The notes: generated from the sequence alone by a model not told the origin. DNA of 64,000 bases from CAJCIW01 sp963833965 (GCA_963833965.1 CAWHZZ010000001.1:806001-870000); one strand, 5' to 3'; positions 51,912-59,233 are shown, counted from the stretch's first letter. Program-made: numbers and translations.

Positions 51912-52063
51912 TTAGAGTGTATTAACAGCTTTTGTTAAATGCTTTTTGCGCCCTTTCCTTTAGGGCCTAATTCGGCGCCGAAGTACTAGGACAAGGCGCC
52001 CAATTAGGCCTTAAAGGAAGACCATCAAAAATCAAAACAACAAAATCCAATAACACACTCTTA
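51912..52063. repeat. Palindromic element family C, copy 2
   Basis: 152 bp with termini TTAGAGTGTATTAACAGC and TAAGAGTGTGTTATTGG (complement). The stem CCTTTAGGGCCTAATTCGG pairs with the right arm. Compared with the copy at 43943 the apex is shorter: GAAGTAC joins TAGGACAA directly, so the apical hairpin is missing. The right terminus supplies the TAA stop of the next minus-strand gene. Confidence 0.85.
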
Positions 52064-52747
52064 TTCGATAATATTTTTCAATGCTGGCTTGACCTTGCCG
52101 TTCTCTGGAATAAATCCATAGACATTTAGACAAGGAAAGCAAAAAGAATTCCTTCCCAATATCGTCCCCGGATTGATCACGCAGTTGCAACCCACTTGCG
52201 CGCCATCTCCGATGATCGCTCCCAATTTATTCAGCCGCGTATTGATCCTCTCTCCCTGGATAACGACATGGATTGGCTGATGATCGAGCCGTAAATTCGC
52301 GCACTTCACACCGGCGCCCAAATTGACCCGGCTTCCCAAAATCGAGTCGCCGACATAATTGAAATGCGCCGCAGCCGCGTTGTTGAAAAGGATCGAATGC
52401 TTGACCTCTGTGTCATGCCCAATCACACAATTGTCCCCAGCGATAACGTCGCCGCGAATGTAAGCCCCGTGGCGTATCTTGCAGTTTTGGCCGATCACGC
52501 ATGGCCCTTCAATATAAGCTCCCGGCTCAAGAGAAGTTCCCTTCCCAATCGAGATCAACTCGGGATGCACCAAATAAACTGTCGAAGGTACTTCTACATC
52601 AATATTTCCCAATTTAAGAGATTGAAGATAGGACTTAAGGAGCTCTAAAGCTTGCCAAGGAAATTGACTTTCCTTGAACAAAGAGGCGTGAGCGAACCCC
52701 TCGAGTGTAAAAAATTGACTTGGCGAAAGAACGGTCATCGTACCCAT
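52061..52747 (-). CDS. GlmU-like left-handed beta-helix protein
   Basis: 228 residues dominated by hexapeptide repeats: VHPELISIGKGTSLEPGAYI, GPCVIGQNCKIRHGAYIRGD, NCVIGHDTEVKHSILFNNAA and GDGAQVGCNCVINPGTILGR. There is no nucleotidyltransferase domain; the first 60 residues are a helical lead-in. It resembles the C-terminal acetyltransferase half of GlmU or related sugar-phosphate acyltransferases. AAAHFNYVGDSILGSRVNLG matches the GlmU acetyltransferase block. A role in UDP-GlcNAc or surface-sugar synthesis is plausible. Start at 52747 or 52738 (MTVLSPSQ). Confidence 0.8.
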   Translation of the reverse strand: MGTMTVLSPSQFFTLEGFAHASLFKESQFPWQALELLKSYLQSLKLGNIDVEVPSTVYLVHPELISIGKGTSLEPGAYIEGPCVIGQNCKIRHGAYIRGDVIAGDNCVIGHDTEVKHSILFNNAAAAHFNYVGDSILGSRVNLGAGVKCANLRLDHQPIHVVIQGERINTRLNKLGAIIGDGAQVGCNCVINPGTILGRNSFCFPCLNVYGFIPENGKVKPALKNIIE

Positions 52748-53003
52748 GCTAAAAAAATGTCATTCTAAAGATCTTTGACTTATTTGAAGAGTTATTTTTT
52801 TACTTAAAATCTATCGATACACCCCTTTAGATTCCTATGATACAACTTACATATATCTTATTCTTAGTCTTTAGGCGTTGTGGAAGTGTCGATAAGCGGC
52901 AAATTTTAGAATGGAAATCCTCTGTTCACAACCTGTATAAAGTCTGGTCACAAAACCCCAGGTTTTAGACAATCATCAAATCATGAACAATTGGTAGAGA
53001 CAC

Positions 53004-54140
53004 TTGATGACAAAGTTTTCCACAATCCTTCAGTGTGACTATTTTCCCCTCTGCTCGGGTTGCGAAATCCACGGGGACGTCTCTGCTCCGCAAGTGTGGA
53101 CGGAAGTTAAAAATTATTTCGAGAAAGTAGCAATCCCCATCTCATTGGTTGTGGGTGAAGCCACCCATTGGCGTGGTCGGGCCAAGCTTGCGGTGCGAGG
53201 CACTTCCCAGCATCCTGAAATCGGCCTCTTTAAACATGGATCTCACGAGGTTGTTTCGATTCCCACCTGTCCCCTTCATCACCCCTCCATCAATCGAGTG
53301 TGCGGCCAAGTCAGGCAAACGTTGATCGATTTAAACATCGAACCTTACCATGAAGAGCGAGGCGCTGGTGTCGTTCGGTATCTTCAATTTGTCGTAGAAG
53401 ACAAAACGGGACAGGTTCAATTGACACTTGTCGTTAACAAAAACGATCCCCAATTGGAGCGCTGTGTAAAACGGCTTTACACTCAAGGGGGAATCCATTC
53501 GATCTGGTTGAATTTTCAAACAGAGAAAACGAACACAATTTTTGGAGAAAAGTGGGAGTTGTGCGCCGGAGAGCCCTACCTTTGGGAACACATCGGCAAT
53601 CTGGTGTGCGCCTTCCACCCAGCTTGCTTTGGGCAGGCCAACAAAGCTCTCTTTATTCAGGCGTTAAGCAGAATCCGGGAATGGGTAAAGCCACATCAAA
53701 GCATCGTTGAATTCTATGCCGGCGTCGGTGTGATCGGGCTGAATTTAGCTCCTCAGTCTAAGGGGGTCGTCTGTGTTGAAATCAACCCTTACGCATCGGA
53801 GTGTTTCCACTTGAGCCGGTTCAAACTCCCCCATGAAACCCAAAGAAAAATCTCGATGAAAATCTCCTCCACTCAGCGAGCCTTATCTCTAATCGCAGGA
53901 AAAGAAGTCATCATCGCCGACCCTCCTCGAAAAGGCCTCGACCCCGAACTGCTCGATGCCTTATGCCGCCCCAAGGAAGCCAGCCAACTTATCTACTTAA
54001 GTTGCGGACCAAACTCATTCCAAAGGGATTGTGAGAAACTGCTCCAGCATGGTTGGAAGGTGGACAATGCGGAAGCTTACCTGTTCTTCCCAGGGGCCAA
54101 TCACGTAGAGATTTTATGCTCGTTTAAAAGATCTGGGTGA
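53004..54140 (+). CDS. RNA m5U methyltransferase (TrmA/RumA family)
   Basis: 378 residues. The N-terminal cysteines in CDYFPLCSGC, together with a later Cys, fit the [4Fe-4S] cluster of RlmC/RlmD-type enzymes. The SAM site is IVEFYAGVGVIGLNLAP, the catalytic Asp-Pro is in IIADPPRKGLD, and the catalytic cysteine is in LIYLSCGPNSFQRDC. It methylates C5 of a uridine in 23S rRNA or tRNA; the target is not decidable. The gene stands alone, with 256 bp of upstream intergenic sequence. Confidence 0.9.
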   Translation: MMTKFSTILQCDYFPLCSGCEIHGDVSAPQVWTEVKNYFEKVAIPISLVVGEATHWRGRAKLAVRGTSQHPEIGLFKHGSHEVVSIPTCPLHHPSINRVCGQVRQTLIDLNIEPYHEERGAGVVRYLQFVVEDKTGQVQLTLVVNKNDPQLERCVKRLYTQGGIHSIWLNFQTEKTNTIFGEKWELCAGEPYLWEHIGNLVCAFHPACFGQANKALFIQALSRIREWVKPHQSIVEFYAGVGVIGLNLAPQSKGVVCVEINPYASECFHLSRFKLPHETQRKISMKISSTQRALSLIAGKEVIIADPPRKGLDPELLDALCRPKEASQLIYLSCGPNSFQRDCEKLLQHGWKVDNAEAYLFFPGANHVEILCSFKRSG

Positions 54141-54149
54141 AGCGATCAC

Positions 54150-54238
54150 CTTACCGCCCCCGGTAAGCAGTTTAAGAGTTGAAAGAGGGTCTCGATTATT
54201 TTCCCTGTTACAAATAATTGGATTACCGGCACCGGTAA
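54150..54238. repeat. Pair of small TTACCG hairpins downstream of the RNA methyltransferase
   Basis: CTTACCG-CCCC-CGGTAAG (54150-54167) starts 10 bp after the stop, and TTACCGG-CA-CCGGTAA (54223-54238) lies 15 bp before the tRNA 3' end on the other strand. Both share TTACCG. They could act as terminators for the two converging transcripts; T-tracts are weak. Confidence 0.45.
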
Positions 54239-54252
54239 CCCAATAAAAAGAA

Positions 54253-54327
54253 TCTGGGTGAGTGGATTCGAACCACCGACCCCCAGCACCCCATGCTGGT
54301 GCGCTAGCCAAGCTGCGCTACACCCAG
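54253..54327 (-). tRNA. tRNA-Pro (anticodon GGG)
   Basis: 75 nt folding as a cloverleaf: acceptor CTGGGTG with CACCCAG plus discriminator A, D-arm around TAGCGCAGCTTGGCTAGCGC, anticodon stem CCAGC/GCTGG with loop ATGGGGT (anticodon GGG, G37), and T-arm GGTGGTTCGAATCCACTC. The C1-G72 pair and A73 are normal for proline tRNA. CCA is not encoded. It lies 8 bp downstream of the small gene that follows. Confidence 0.95.
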
Positions 54328-54335
54328 AAAATGAA

Positions 54336-54596
54336 TTAAACTGTTGATAGACCTTCGAACTGAAATTCCGCGCGCTTAAATTCTTTGACGCCAATTCGCG
54401 CGCATTCTTCGATGATTTTTTCTAGAACATCCCCTGGGTGCACTTCCGCAGCCGAAAGGTCTACTGTGATCGAAGCTGTGAAATTCACTCCGCCCTTAAT
54501 GCCTTTGACTTTGAAGTTGGCATAGATGGAGTCTTTTTTCTTAGAGATATTTTTAAATCGAATGAGGTTGTTTTCAGCAAGGTCTTTCATAGTCAT
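54336..54596 (-). CDS. Small conserved-looking protein of unknown function
   Basis: 84-86 residues; starts at 54590 (MKDLAENNLIRF, with GAGAG 8 bp upstream) or 54596 are preferred over a TTG at 54650. The sequence alternates strands and helices: LIRFKNISKKKDSIYANFKV, then GGVNFTASITVDLSAAEVHP and VLEKIIEECARIGVKEFKRA. I do not recognise a family. It is directly upstream of tRNA-Pro in the same direction, so the two may share a transcript. Confidence 0.6.
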   Translation of the reverse strand: MTMKDLAENNLIRFKNISKKKDSIYANFKVKGIKGGVNFTASITVDLSAAEVHPGDVLEKIIEECARIGVKEFKRAEFQFEGLSTV

Positions 54597-54788
54597 TTCT
54601 CTCAAAAAGCGTCGAGAGAGAATGCTATGGCTTTCTACGGTTTCTGTCAATGGTTACTCAGAGATTAAAAAATATTATTACTTTTTATGTAAGGCATTCC
54701 CTTAGATTGTTCGCGATTTCGACGGTTTGCTTGAATCCGAAATGGCAAAAAGCATCAAGCTTGAAAAAATCGAACTGTTTGTTGAAAC

Positions 54789-54825
54789 TATACTGTGGTC
54801 GACTCTACAAGCCGACCGCAGTATA
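54789..54825. repeat. Mini-palindrome at the insertion point of M copy 3
   Basis: TATACTGTGGTCG (54789-54801) pairs, with one mismatch, with CGACCGCAGTATA (54813-54825). Its ends (TATACTG) resemble the termini of family M, and copy 3 of that family starts in its last two bases. It may be a deletion derivative or a preferred target. Confidence 0.55.
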
Positions 54826-55008
54826 TACCGGTTCCACTGGAAAGTTATGAAAATTTCTGCTTCAGCATCTTCACTTACAGCCGTGGCAAGCCACGGTCTT
54901 TTCGTTCATTTCCATCGACCATGTGCTGGCACATGGTCTGCTTCAACGAACGAAAAATTGAAGCGCTGAAATTGAAATTCTCTATAACTTTCCAGTGTCG
55001 CCAGTATA
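54824..55008. mobile_element. MITE-like element family M, copy 3
   Basis: 185 bp, TATACCGG...CCAGTATA, nearly identical to 35364-35548. It ends 17 bp before the ung ATG, so it forms most of the ung upstream region. The ung reading frame happens to be open through it. Confidence 0.88.
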
Positions 55009-55025
55009 TCCTCAGGAGAATCAAT

Positions 55026-55712
55026 ATGGGCATGAAACTAGAAGCGAGCTGGCATCAAGAACTGAAAGAGGAAATTGCAAAGGATTACATCAAGGAGTTG
55101 AAGGAATTTCTCGCGAAAGAAAAAGCAGAGCAGAAAATTGTGTATCCACCTGAGGATCAAATTTTTAACGCTTTCTTGCACACGCCTTTTTCCCAAGTCA
55201 AAGCGGTGATTATTGGTCAAGATCCCTACCATGGTCTTGGACAAGCGCATGGGTTGAGTTTCAGCGTTCCTGCCGGCATTCCATTGCCGCCTTCGCTGAA
55301 AAACATTTTCATCGAACTGGAGAAAGACTTGGGGGTCGCGCCCTCGAAAGAGGGATGTTTGTCTTCGTGGGCACGGCAGGGCGTGTTGTTATTGAATGCT
55401 ACGTTGACTGTTCGGAAATCAGAGCCGAAGTCGCATTATGGAAAAGGATGGGAACAATTCACCGATGCCGTCGCCCTGCGTTTGATTCAGCGCGAAGACC
55501 CGATCGTGTTCATTTTGTGGGGAAAGTCTGCCATGGAAAAGTTGGAGCACATCTTGCAGCATCGAAAGACGCCGCATGCGGTCCTCACAGCGGCGCATCC
55601 ATCGCCCTATTCCGCCTATGGCGGATTTTTCGGCTGCCGCCATTTTTCTAAGACGAATGCCTTTTTAGAAAAATGGGGAAAACCCTCGATCAAATGGAAA
55701 ATTGAGGGATGA
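55026..55712 (+). CDS. ung: Uracil-DNA glycosylase
   Basis: 228 residues from the ATG at 55026, with AGGAG 7 bp upstream; an in-frame extension to 54795 is encoded by a mobile element and is rejected. It removes uracil from DNA. The water-activating motif is IIGQDPYHGLGQAHGLSFSV (Asp66), LLLNATLTVRKSEPKSHYGK is the middle block, and the DNA-intercalation loop is AAHPSPYSAYGGFFGCRHF. All family residues are present. Its 3' end overlaps the convergent CBM-encoding frame by 23 bp. Confidence 0.96.
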   Translation: MGMKLEASWHQELKEEIAKDYIKELKEFLAKEKAEQKIVYPPEDQIFNAFLHTPFSQVKAVIIGQDPYHGLGQAHGLSFSVPAGIPLPPSLKNIFIELEKDLGVAPSKEGCLSSWARQGVLLLNATLTVRKSEPKSHYGKGWEQFTDAVALRLIQREDPIVFILWGKSAMEKLEHILQHRKTPHAVLTAAHPSPYSAYGGFFGCRHFSKTNAFLEKWGKPSIKWKIEG

Positions 55713-56067
55713 TCTCTTCTTTTTTCCCGTATTCTAACTTGTGGTTATCGGCCGTTTCCCAATATTGATCATTGAGAAGAATCTTGTACTCGAACTTCTC
55801 AAAGAGGGATGGATTCTCGTAGATCCATGTATTATTGCCGTTGTATCGGAGCTCAACTCCCTTATCCCAATTCAACCCAGGTCCATTGCCGCGGATGAAC
55901 AGTTTAATTCCATTGTGCGGGTATTTAACAGTGATGCGAGCAGAAGGTTGTTGAGAAGAGAAAATCGGAATGGAAACCGGAGAAGAGGCTTCAGGAGTGT
56001 AAAGAACGAAATAATGCTGGTCTTTTCGGCAGAAAGTCCCATAAGACTCTGACTCGGTGGAGCACAT
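55690..56067 (-). CDS. C-terminal part of OTU protease gene: OTU His motif plus CBM20-like domain
   Basis: 125 codons in a frame shifted by one from the upstream OTU gene, overlapping it by 77 bp. Residues 15-22 (RKDQHYFVLYTPEA region) contain HYFVLY, the expected catalytic-histidine strand of an OTU protease, which is missing from the other frame. The rest (about 40-120: ARITVKYPHNGIKLFIRGNG, PGLNWDKGVELRYNGNNTWI, YENPSLFEKFEYKILLNDQY) resembles a CBM20/CBM48 starch- or glycogen-binding module. It is therefore best read as the second half of one gene. It could be a real frameshift mutation, a sequencing error or a recoding site. Confidence 0.65.
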   Translation of the reverse strand: MCSTESESYGTFCRKDQHYFVLYTPEASSPVSIPIFSSQQPSARITVKYPHNGIKLFIRGNGPGLNWDKGVELRYNGNNTWIYENPSLFEKFEYKILLNDQYWETADNHKLEYGKKEEIIPQFSI

Positions 56068-56968
56068 TTATCCCTTCTGGAGCGCCAATTTTTGGATCGA
56101 TGATGCGCACGGGGAAATTTAATTTGCGGCATAGGGCGATGATCATCGGATGGCTGAAATCGACCCCCATCGTTAGAACATATTTGTCGACGAGCTCCTC
56201 GTAACTTTGCCCGTCTGTCGACCCGCCGTAGATTTGCTCAATATCTGCATAAAAATAGGACTCGAAGTCGTCTTTGTGTTCCTTCATTTCTCGGGCTGCA
56301 AGCTGTCTAAAATAGCTGATGAAGGGGAGTATTTTTTGATTGTTCTTGAGAACATTTTCGAGCTGCGAAGGATATTCGGAGAGATACAACAGAGTCTGAA
56401 TGAGTTCATTTTTTAATTCAGGGGCGTCGACGCCGTTTTGAGCGATAAATTCGATCAAAGAGTCATTCATCTTTTTTTCGAAAAGCGTTGTCGTGAAAGC
56501 GGAAATGAAGCAATTGCCGTCTCCTCGAATTTCGCGGATGGCCGAAGCTTTGGCAAGCACTTCGAGAATTTTAGGGTTTTTGGTGTCGAGTTTTGGGGCC
56601 TTTTTGGGGCCGATGCAAGAAATATCGCCGTAAAAGATTTTCGCCGTGGGGTAATAAGTGAGGAGTGTGTCGTTCAATCCTTTCAATCCTTCTAAGACAT
56701 CGGTCTCATGAATTGTCACGCGCTCGACGAGCATGATCATGTTTTCTTGATTTTCATAAGTTGTTTTGCTTGCGATTTCCTTTTTGAGTTCAGAAATTTG
56801 TTGCATCGATTGCTGAAAAACTTGAATGATTTGATGATGCTGATTTTCCGCTTCGCTCGTTGTGAGTTTTCGCTCCTTGATTTGTGCGGCGAATGTCGCT
56901 GTTTGGGAACTAAAGTATTGTATGGAAGTGGAAATATTTTCCGCTTTTGTGGAAATGGTAATTGCCAT
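55991..56968 (-). CDS. OTU-family cysteine protease (candidate deubiquitinase), frameshifted
   Basis: 325 residues from the ATG at 56968 (MAITISTKAENISTSIQYFS). Residues 1-95 are helical, partly coiled coil. The OTU domain begins at about 145: REIRGDGNCFISAFTTTLFE has the catalytic DGNC (Cys153), and later DFSHPMIIALCRKLNFPVRI precedes where the histidine strand should come. In this frame the end (VLHRVRVLWDFLPKRPALFR) loses the His motif, which appears in the overlapping frame. Bacterial OTU proteins in intracellular parasites usually act as secreted effectors on host ubiquitin. An AT-rich upstream region is shared divergently with the Rsm22-like gene. Confidence 0.75.
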   Translation of the reverse strand: MAITISTKAENISTSIQYFSSQTATFAAQIKERKLTTSEAENQHHQIIQVFQQSMQQISELKKEIASKTTYENQENMIMLVERVTIHETDVLEGLKGLNDTLLTYYPTAKIFYGDISCIGPKKAPKLDTKNPKILEVLAKASAIREIRGDGNCFISAFTTTLFEKKMNDSLIEFIAQNGVDAPELKNELIQTLLYLSEYPSQLENVLKNNQKILPFISYFRQLAAREMKEHKDDFESYFYADIEQIYGGSTDGQSYEELVDKYVLTMGVDFSHPMIIALCRKLNFPVRIIDPKIGAPEGINVLHRVRVLWDFLPKRPALFRSLHS

Positions 56969-57027
56969 AATATTAATCCTATTATAATTAATTGCTATTA
57001 TTATAACATTTTTATTGATTAAAAACA

Positions 57028-57975
57028 ATGCGACTGAGTGATAATTTATTTTTTAAAATTGAGTCTCTTCTTAACGGACTCTCTTTAAAAGAGCTGGCGA
57101 CTTCAAGAAAAGAGTTAACAGACTTTTATCGAAAAAATATAAATTATAATTTTAAATTAACAGAAAAGCATCAGCTCGCCTATCTCCTTGCCCGTTTGCC
57201 AGCGACCTATGCTGTTGTGTGCCAGGTCTTTGCCGAGCTCAAGAAGCGTTGCCCTGATTTAGCCCAATTGACATTGCTCGATATCGGGGCCGGGCCGGGC
57301 ACCGTTCTTCACGCTGCCATACAGTCAGTGCTGCCCATTGTCTCAGCGACCCTCGTTGAAAGGGAACCGGGTTTCATACAACTCGGCAAAAAGCTTGGCT
57401 GTGGAGATATTGAGCAAAGCTGGCTTTGCCAGGACGTGACAAAGGAAACAAATCTTTCACCTCATGACCTCGTCGTCGCATCTTATTCTTTGGGAGAGCT
57501 TAGTGAGAATGAACGCGGGAAAGTCCTAATTAAACTTTGGCAATTGACAAAGAAAATTCTCATTATCATCGAGCCGGGAACGCAAGTAGGATTTGAATCT
57601 TTAAAAAAGATGAGGGAAATTTTGCTTTTAGATTCGGGGTATCTGATTGCCCCTTGCCCGCATTCTGAAAAATGCCCTATGGCGCAAAATGACTGGTGCC
57701 ACTTTGCCGCGCGCGTTGAACGGTCTTCTTTGCACCGCAAAATCAAAGAAGCAACTTTAAATTATGAAGATGAAAAGTTTTGCTATTTGATTTTCTCCAA
57801 GAATAAATTCGAACCTTGTCAAAATCGCATTGTGCGCCATCCTTTCAAAGGCGCTGGTTTCGTCAAACTTCAACTTTGTTCTAAGAGTTGTCTCGAAGAA
57901 AAAACAATCACTAAAAAAAATAAATCCTTATTTTCCCAAGCGCGAAAAACAAGTTGGGGCGATCAATGGAATTAA
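57028..57975 (+). CDS. Rsm22-like ribosomal methyltransferase family protein
   Basis: 315 residues. TLLDIGAGPGTVLHAAIQSV is the SAM-binding loop, LVVASYSLGELSENERGKVL and KKILIIIEPGTQVGFESLKK are typical Rsm22 blocks, and cysteines in CPHSEKCPMAQNDWCHF match the proposed metal cluster of the family. In mitochondria the homologue is a ribosome small-subunit assembly factor; in bacteria the role is unclear. It is divergent from the OTU gene with 59 bp of AT-rich DNA between. Confidence 0.87.
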   Translation: MRLSDNLFFKIESLLNGLSLKELATSRKELTDFYRKNINYNFKLTEKHQLAYLLARLPATYAVVCQVFAELKKRCPDLAQLTLLDIGAGPGTVLHAAIQSVLPIVSATLVEREPGFIQLGKKLGCGDIEQSWLCQDVTKETNLSPHDLVVASYSLGELSENERGKVLIKLWQLTKKILIIIEPGTQVGFESLKKMREILLLDSGYLIAPCPHSEKCPMAQNDWCHFAARVERSSLHRKIKEATLNYEDEKFCYLIFSKNKFEPCQNRIVRHPFKGAGFVKLQLCSKSCLEEKTITKKNKSLFSQARKTSWGDQWN

Positions 57976-58012
57976 AATAACTTAGTCTCTTCTTTTGTTT
58001 CTCTTTCTGTTG

Positions 58013-58018
58013 TATAAT
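58013..58018 (+). promoter_or_regulatory. Probable -10 box of the chaperone-like gene
   Basis: TATAAT lies 22 bp before the ATG at 58041, in a TTGTATAATAG context. No good -35 box is visible 16-18 bp upstream (best TTCTTT-like). GAGGGGAT serves as ribosome-binding site. Confidence 0.45.
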
Positions 58019-58040
58019 AGAACTCGGCGAGGGGATATTA

Positions 58041-58427
58041 ATGTATCAAGCTTTTTTACTTGTTATGAGCCAGTTAGCGGGCAATAAAAAAGCGCGCGTC
58101 GTTGTGCGCGACAATGTGATTTTTTTTGAAAAATCCGATCGAGATGATCGGTTGACTCTCTACACCAAAGTTTACTCCGGGGACGATGATCTGCCAAGTA
58201 ATGTGCGCGCCTGCGTCTCCTCCAGCGGCGTGCTGCGATGGCAACACAATGGAGCTTATTTAAAGCTCGATCCTTCGTCCCAATCTGTATATTTGTTTGA
58301 AGAAATTCCGATGGAAGACGGAAAATATATCCCTTTCAGACATCATCTTAATCACTTTTCCGCAATAGCGGACGAGTGGAAAGAAATCCTCCAAGAAGTG
58401 GCTGAAAGGGATTCTTCTCCTATCTAG
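58041..58427 (+). CDS. Type III secretion chaperone-like small protein
   Basis: 128 residues. Predicted order is helix (YQAFLLVMSQLAG), three strands (ARVVVRDNVIFFEK, RLTLYTKVYSG, ACVSSSGVLRWQHN), two more strands (AYLKLDPSSQSVYLFEEIPM) and a final helix (AIADEWKEILQEVAERD), the alpha-beta-beta-beta-alpha-beta-beta-alpha layout of class I CesT/SycE chaperones. Sequence similarity is too low to be sure. It converges on a candidate effector gene across a perfect palindrome. Its TAG stop lies in the palindrome terminus. Confidence 0.5.
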   Translation: MYQAFLLVMSQLAGNKKARVVVRDNVIFFEKSDRDDRLTLYTKVYSGDDDLPSNVRACVSSSGVLRWQHNGAYLKLDPSSQSVYLFEEIPMEDGKYIPFRHHLNHFSAIADEWKEILQEVAERDSSPI

Positions 58428-58589
58428 TGCTCCATCTCAAAAGTTTTAGAGTAATTTCGGCGTCAAAGCCCGATAATCGACGATCGCAAGTTCCTCCGTA
58501 TTTAATCAATACGAAGGAACTTGCGATCGTCGATTCTACGGAGCTTTGACGCCGAAATTACTCTAAAAACTTTTGAGATGGAGCACTAG
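58424..58589. repeat. Palindromic element family D, complete copy
   Basis: 166 bp, almost perfectly palindromic: CTAGTGCTCCATCTCAAAAG at the left and its complement at the right, inner arms AGAGTAATTTCGGCGTCAAA, then CGACGATCGCAAGTTCCT with its complement, and an apex CGTATT-TAATC-AATACG. CTAG at both ends gives the TAG stop of both convergent neighbours. It would act as a bidirectional terminator. Confidence 0.9.
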
Positions 58590-59155
58590 CGATTGGTGAT
58601 AAACGATTTAAAAAAAGCGATCGCATCGGCGTTTTTGCAATTTTTGAAAGTATCCGAGCTGAGTTCTTGTTTTATCCACGTTTGAAACCCCGCGCTATCT
58701 TTACTTCCATATATCATCATAGCATTGTGAAGGTCTGTTAATAAGGCATCGGCCCCCTGCCCCGTTGGCAGTCCGGACTCGAATTCTTGTTGGAATTTCA
58801 TGATCAAATTGTCCATGCCCGTGGGAGGAGGAAGAGTGACCCCGAAGATTTTCGCAAAATCTTGCACGGACTGCGCATTGTCAAGTCCACTGTTCGCATA
58901 AACGTCTAATTGGTCTTTTCCGTTTAAGAATTTGGTTTGAATATCATTGAGCACATCCTGAATGGATTTGAATTGTTTATCTCCATTTTTGTAGGCTAAA
59001 AGCTCTTGTAGAACTTGTTGAAATAATTCAGACTTGCCCCCGTCGGGATTTTGATCGATGAATTGACGCACTTTATCCGCCCATTGATTGAGCTGAGGGT
59101 TGTTAGGCGGGGGAAAATTGCCTGGGGGCGTGATAGGGGTTACACCATGGACCAT
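58586..59155 (-). CDS. Hypothetical helical protein, candidate secreted effector
   Basis: 189 residues, Pro/Asn-rich N-terminus (MVHGVTPITPPGNFPPPNNP) without signal peptide, then an all-helical body (VRQFIDQNPDGGKSELFQQV, FKSIQDVLNDIQTKFLNGKD, NLIMKFQQEFESGLPTGQGA). No family recognised. A disordered polar N-terminus and convergence with a type III-chaperone-like gene make it a candidate type III substrate; this is inference only. The gene has AAAGGAG just upstream of its ATG. Its stop TAG comes from the shared palindrome. Confidence 0.55.
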   Translation of the reverse strand: MVHGVTPITPPGNFPPPNNPQLNQWADKVRQFIDQNPDGGKSELFQQVLQELLAYKNGDKQFKSIQDVLNDIQTKFLNGKDQLDVYANSGLDNAQSVQDFAKIFGVTLPPPTGMDNLIMKFQQEFESGLPTGQGADALLTDLHNAMMIYGSKDSAGFQTWIKQELSSDTFKNCKNADAIAFFKSFITNR

Positions 59156-59233
59156 AATTGCTCCTTTTGAAAATTCTTGTTTTTTTAATAGCTTCTTTAG
59201 AGTTTTATTTAAACCAGAATTTCTGAGGGGTTA

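Noticed and set aside
52748..53030. Possible replication origin: TTTTCCACA near 53017 resembles a DnaA box, with other TTCACAA-like words upstream
   Set aside because: Only one word fits the consensus, no cluster or AT-rich unwinding region is clear, and no dnaA, dnaN or hemB gene is near.
54795..55712. Longer uracil-DNA glycosylase starting upstream of the mobile element
   Set aside because: The extra 77 residues are entirely encoded by M3 and its flank, while a good ATG with AGGAG at 55026 matches the family start.
13409..58589. Interpreting every palindrome as an ordinary Rho-independent terminator
   Set aside because: Most lack a T-tract, several sit inside operons or before start codons, and termini and arms are shared between distant copies, so termination alone does not explain them.
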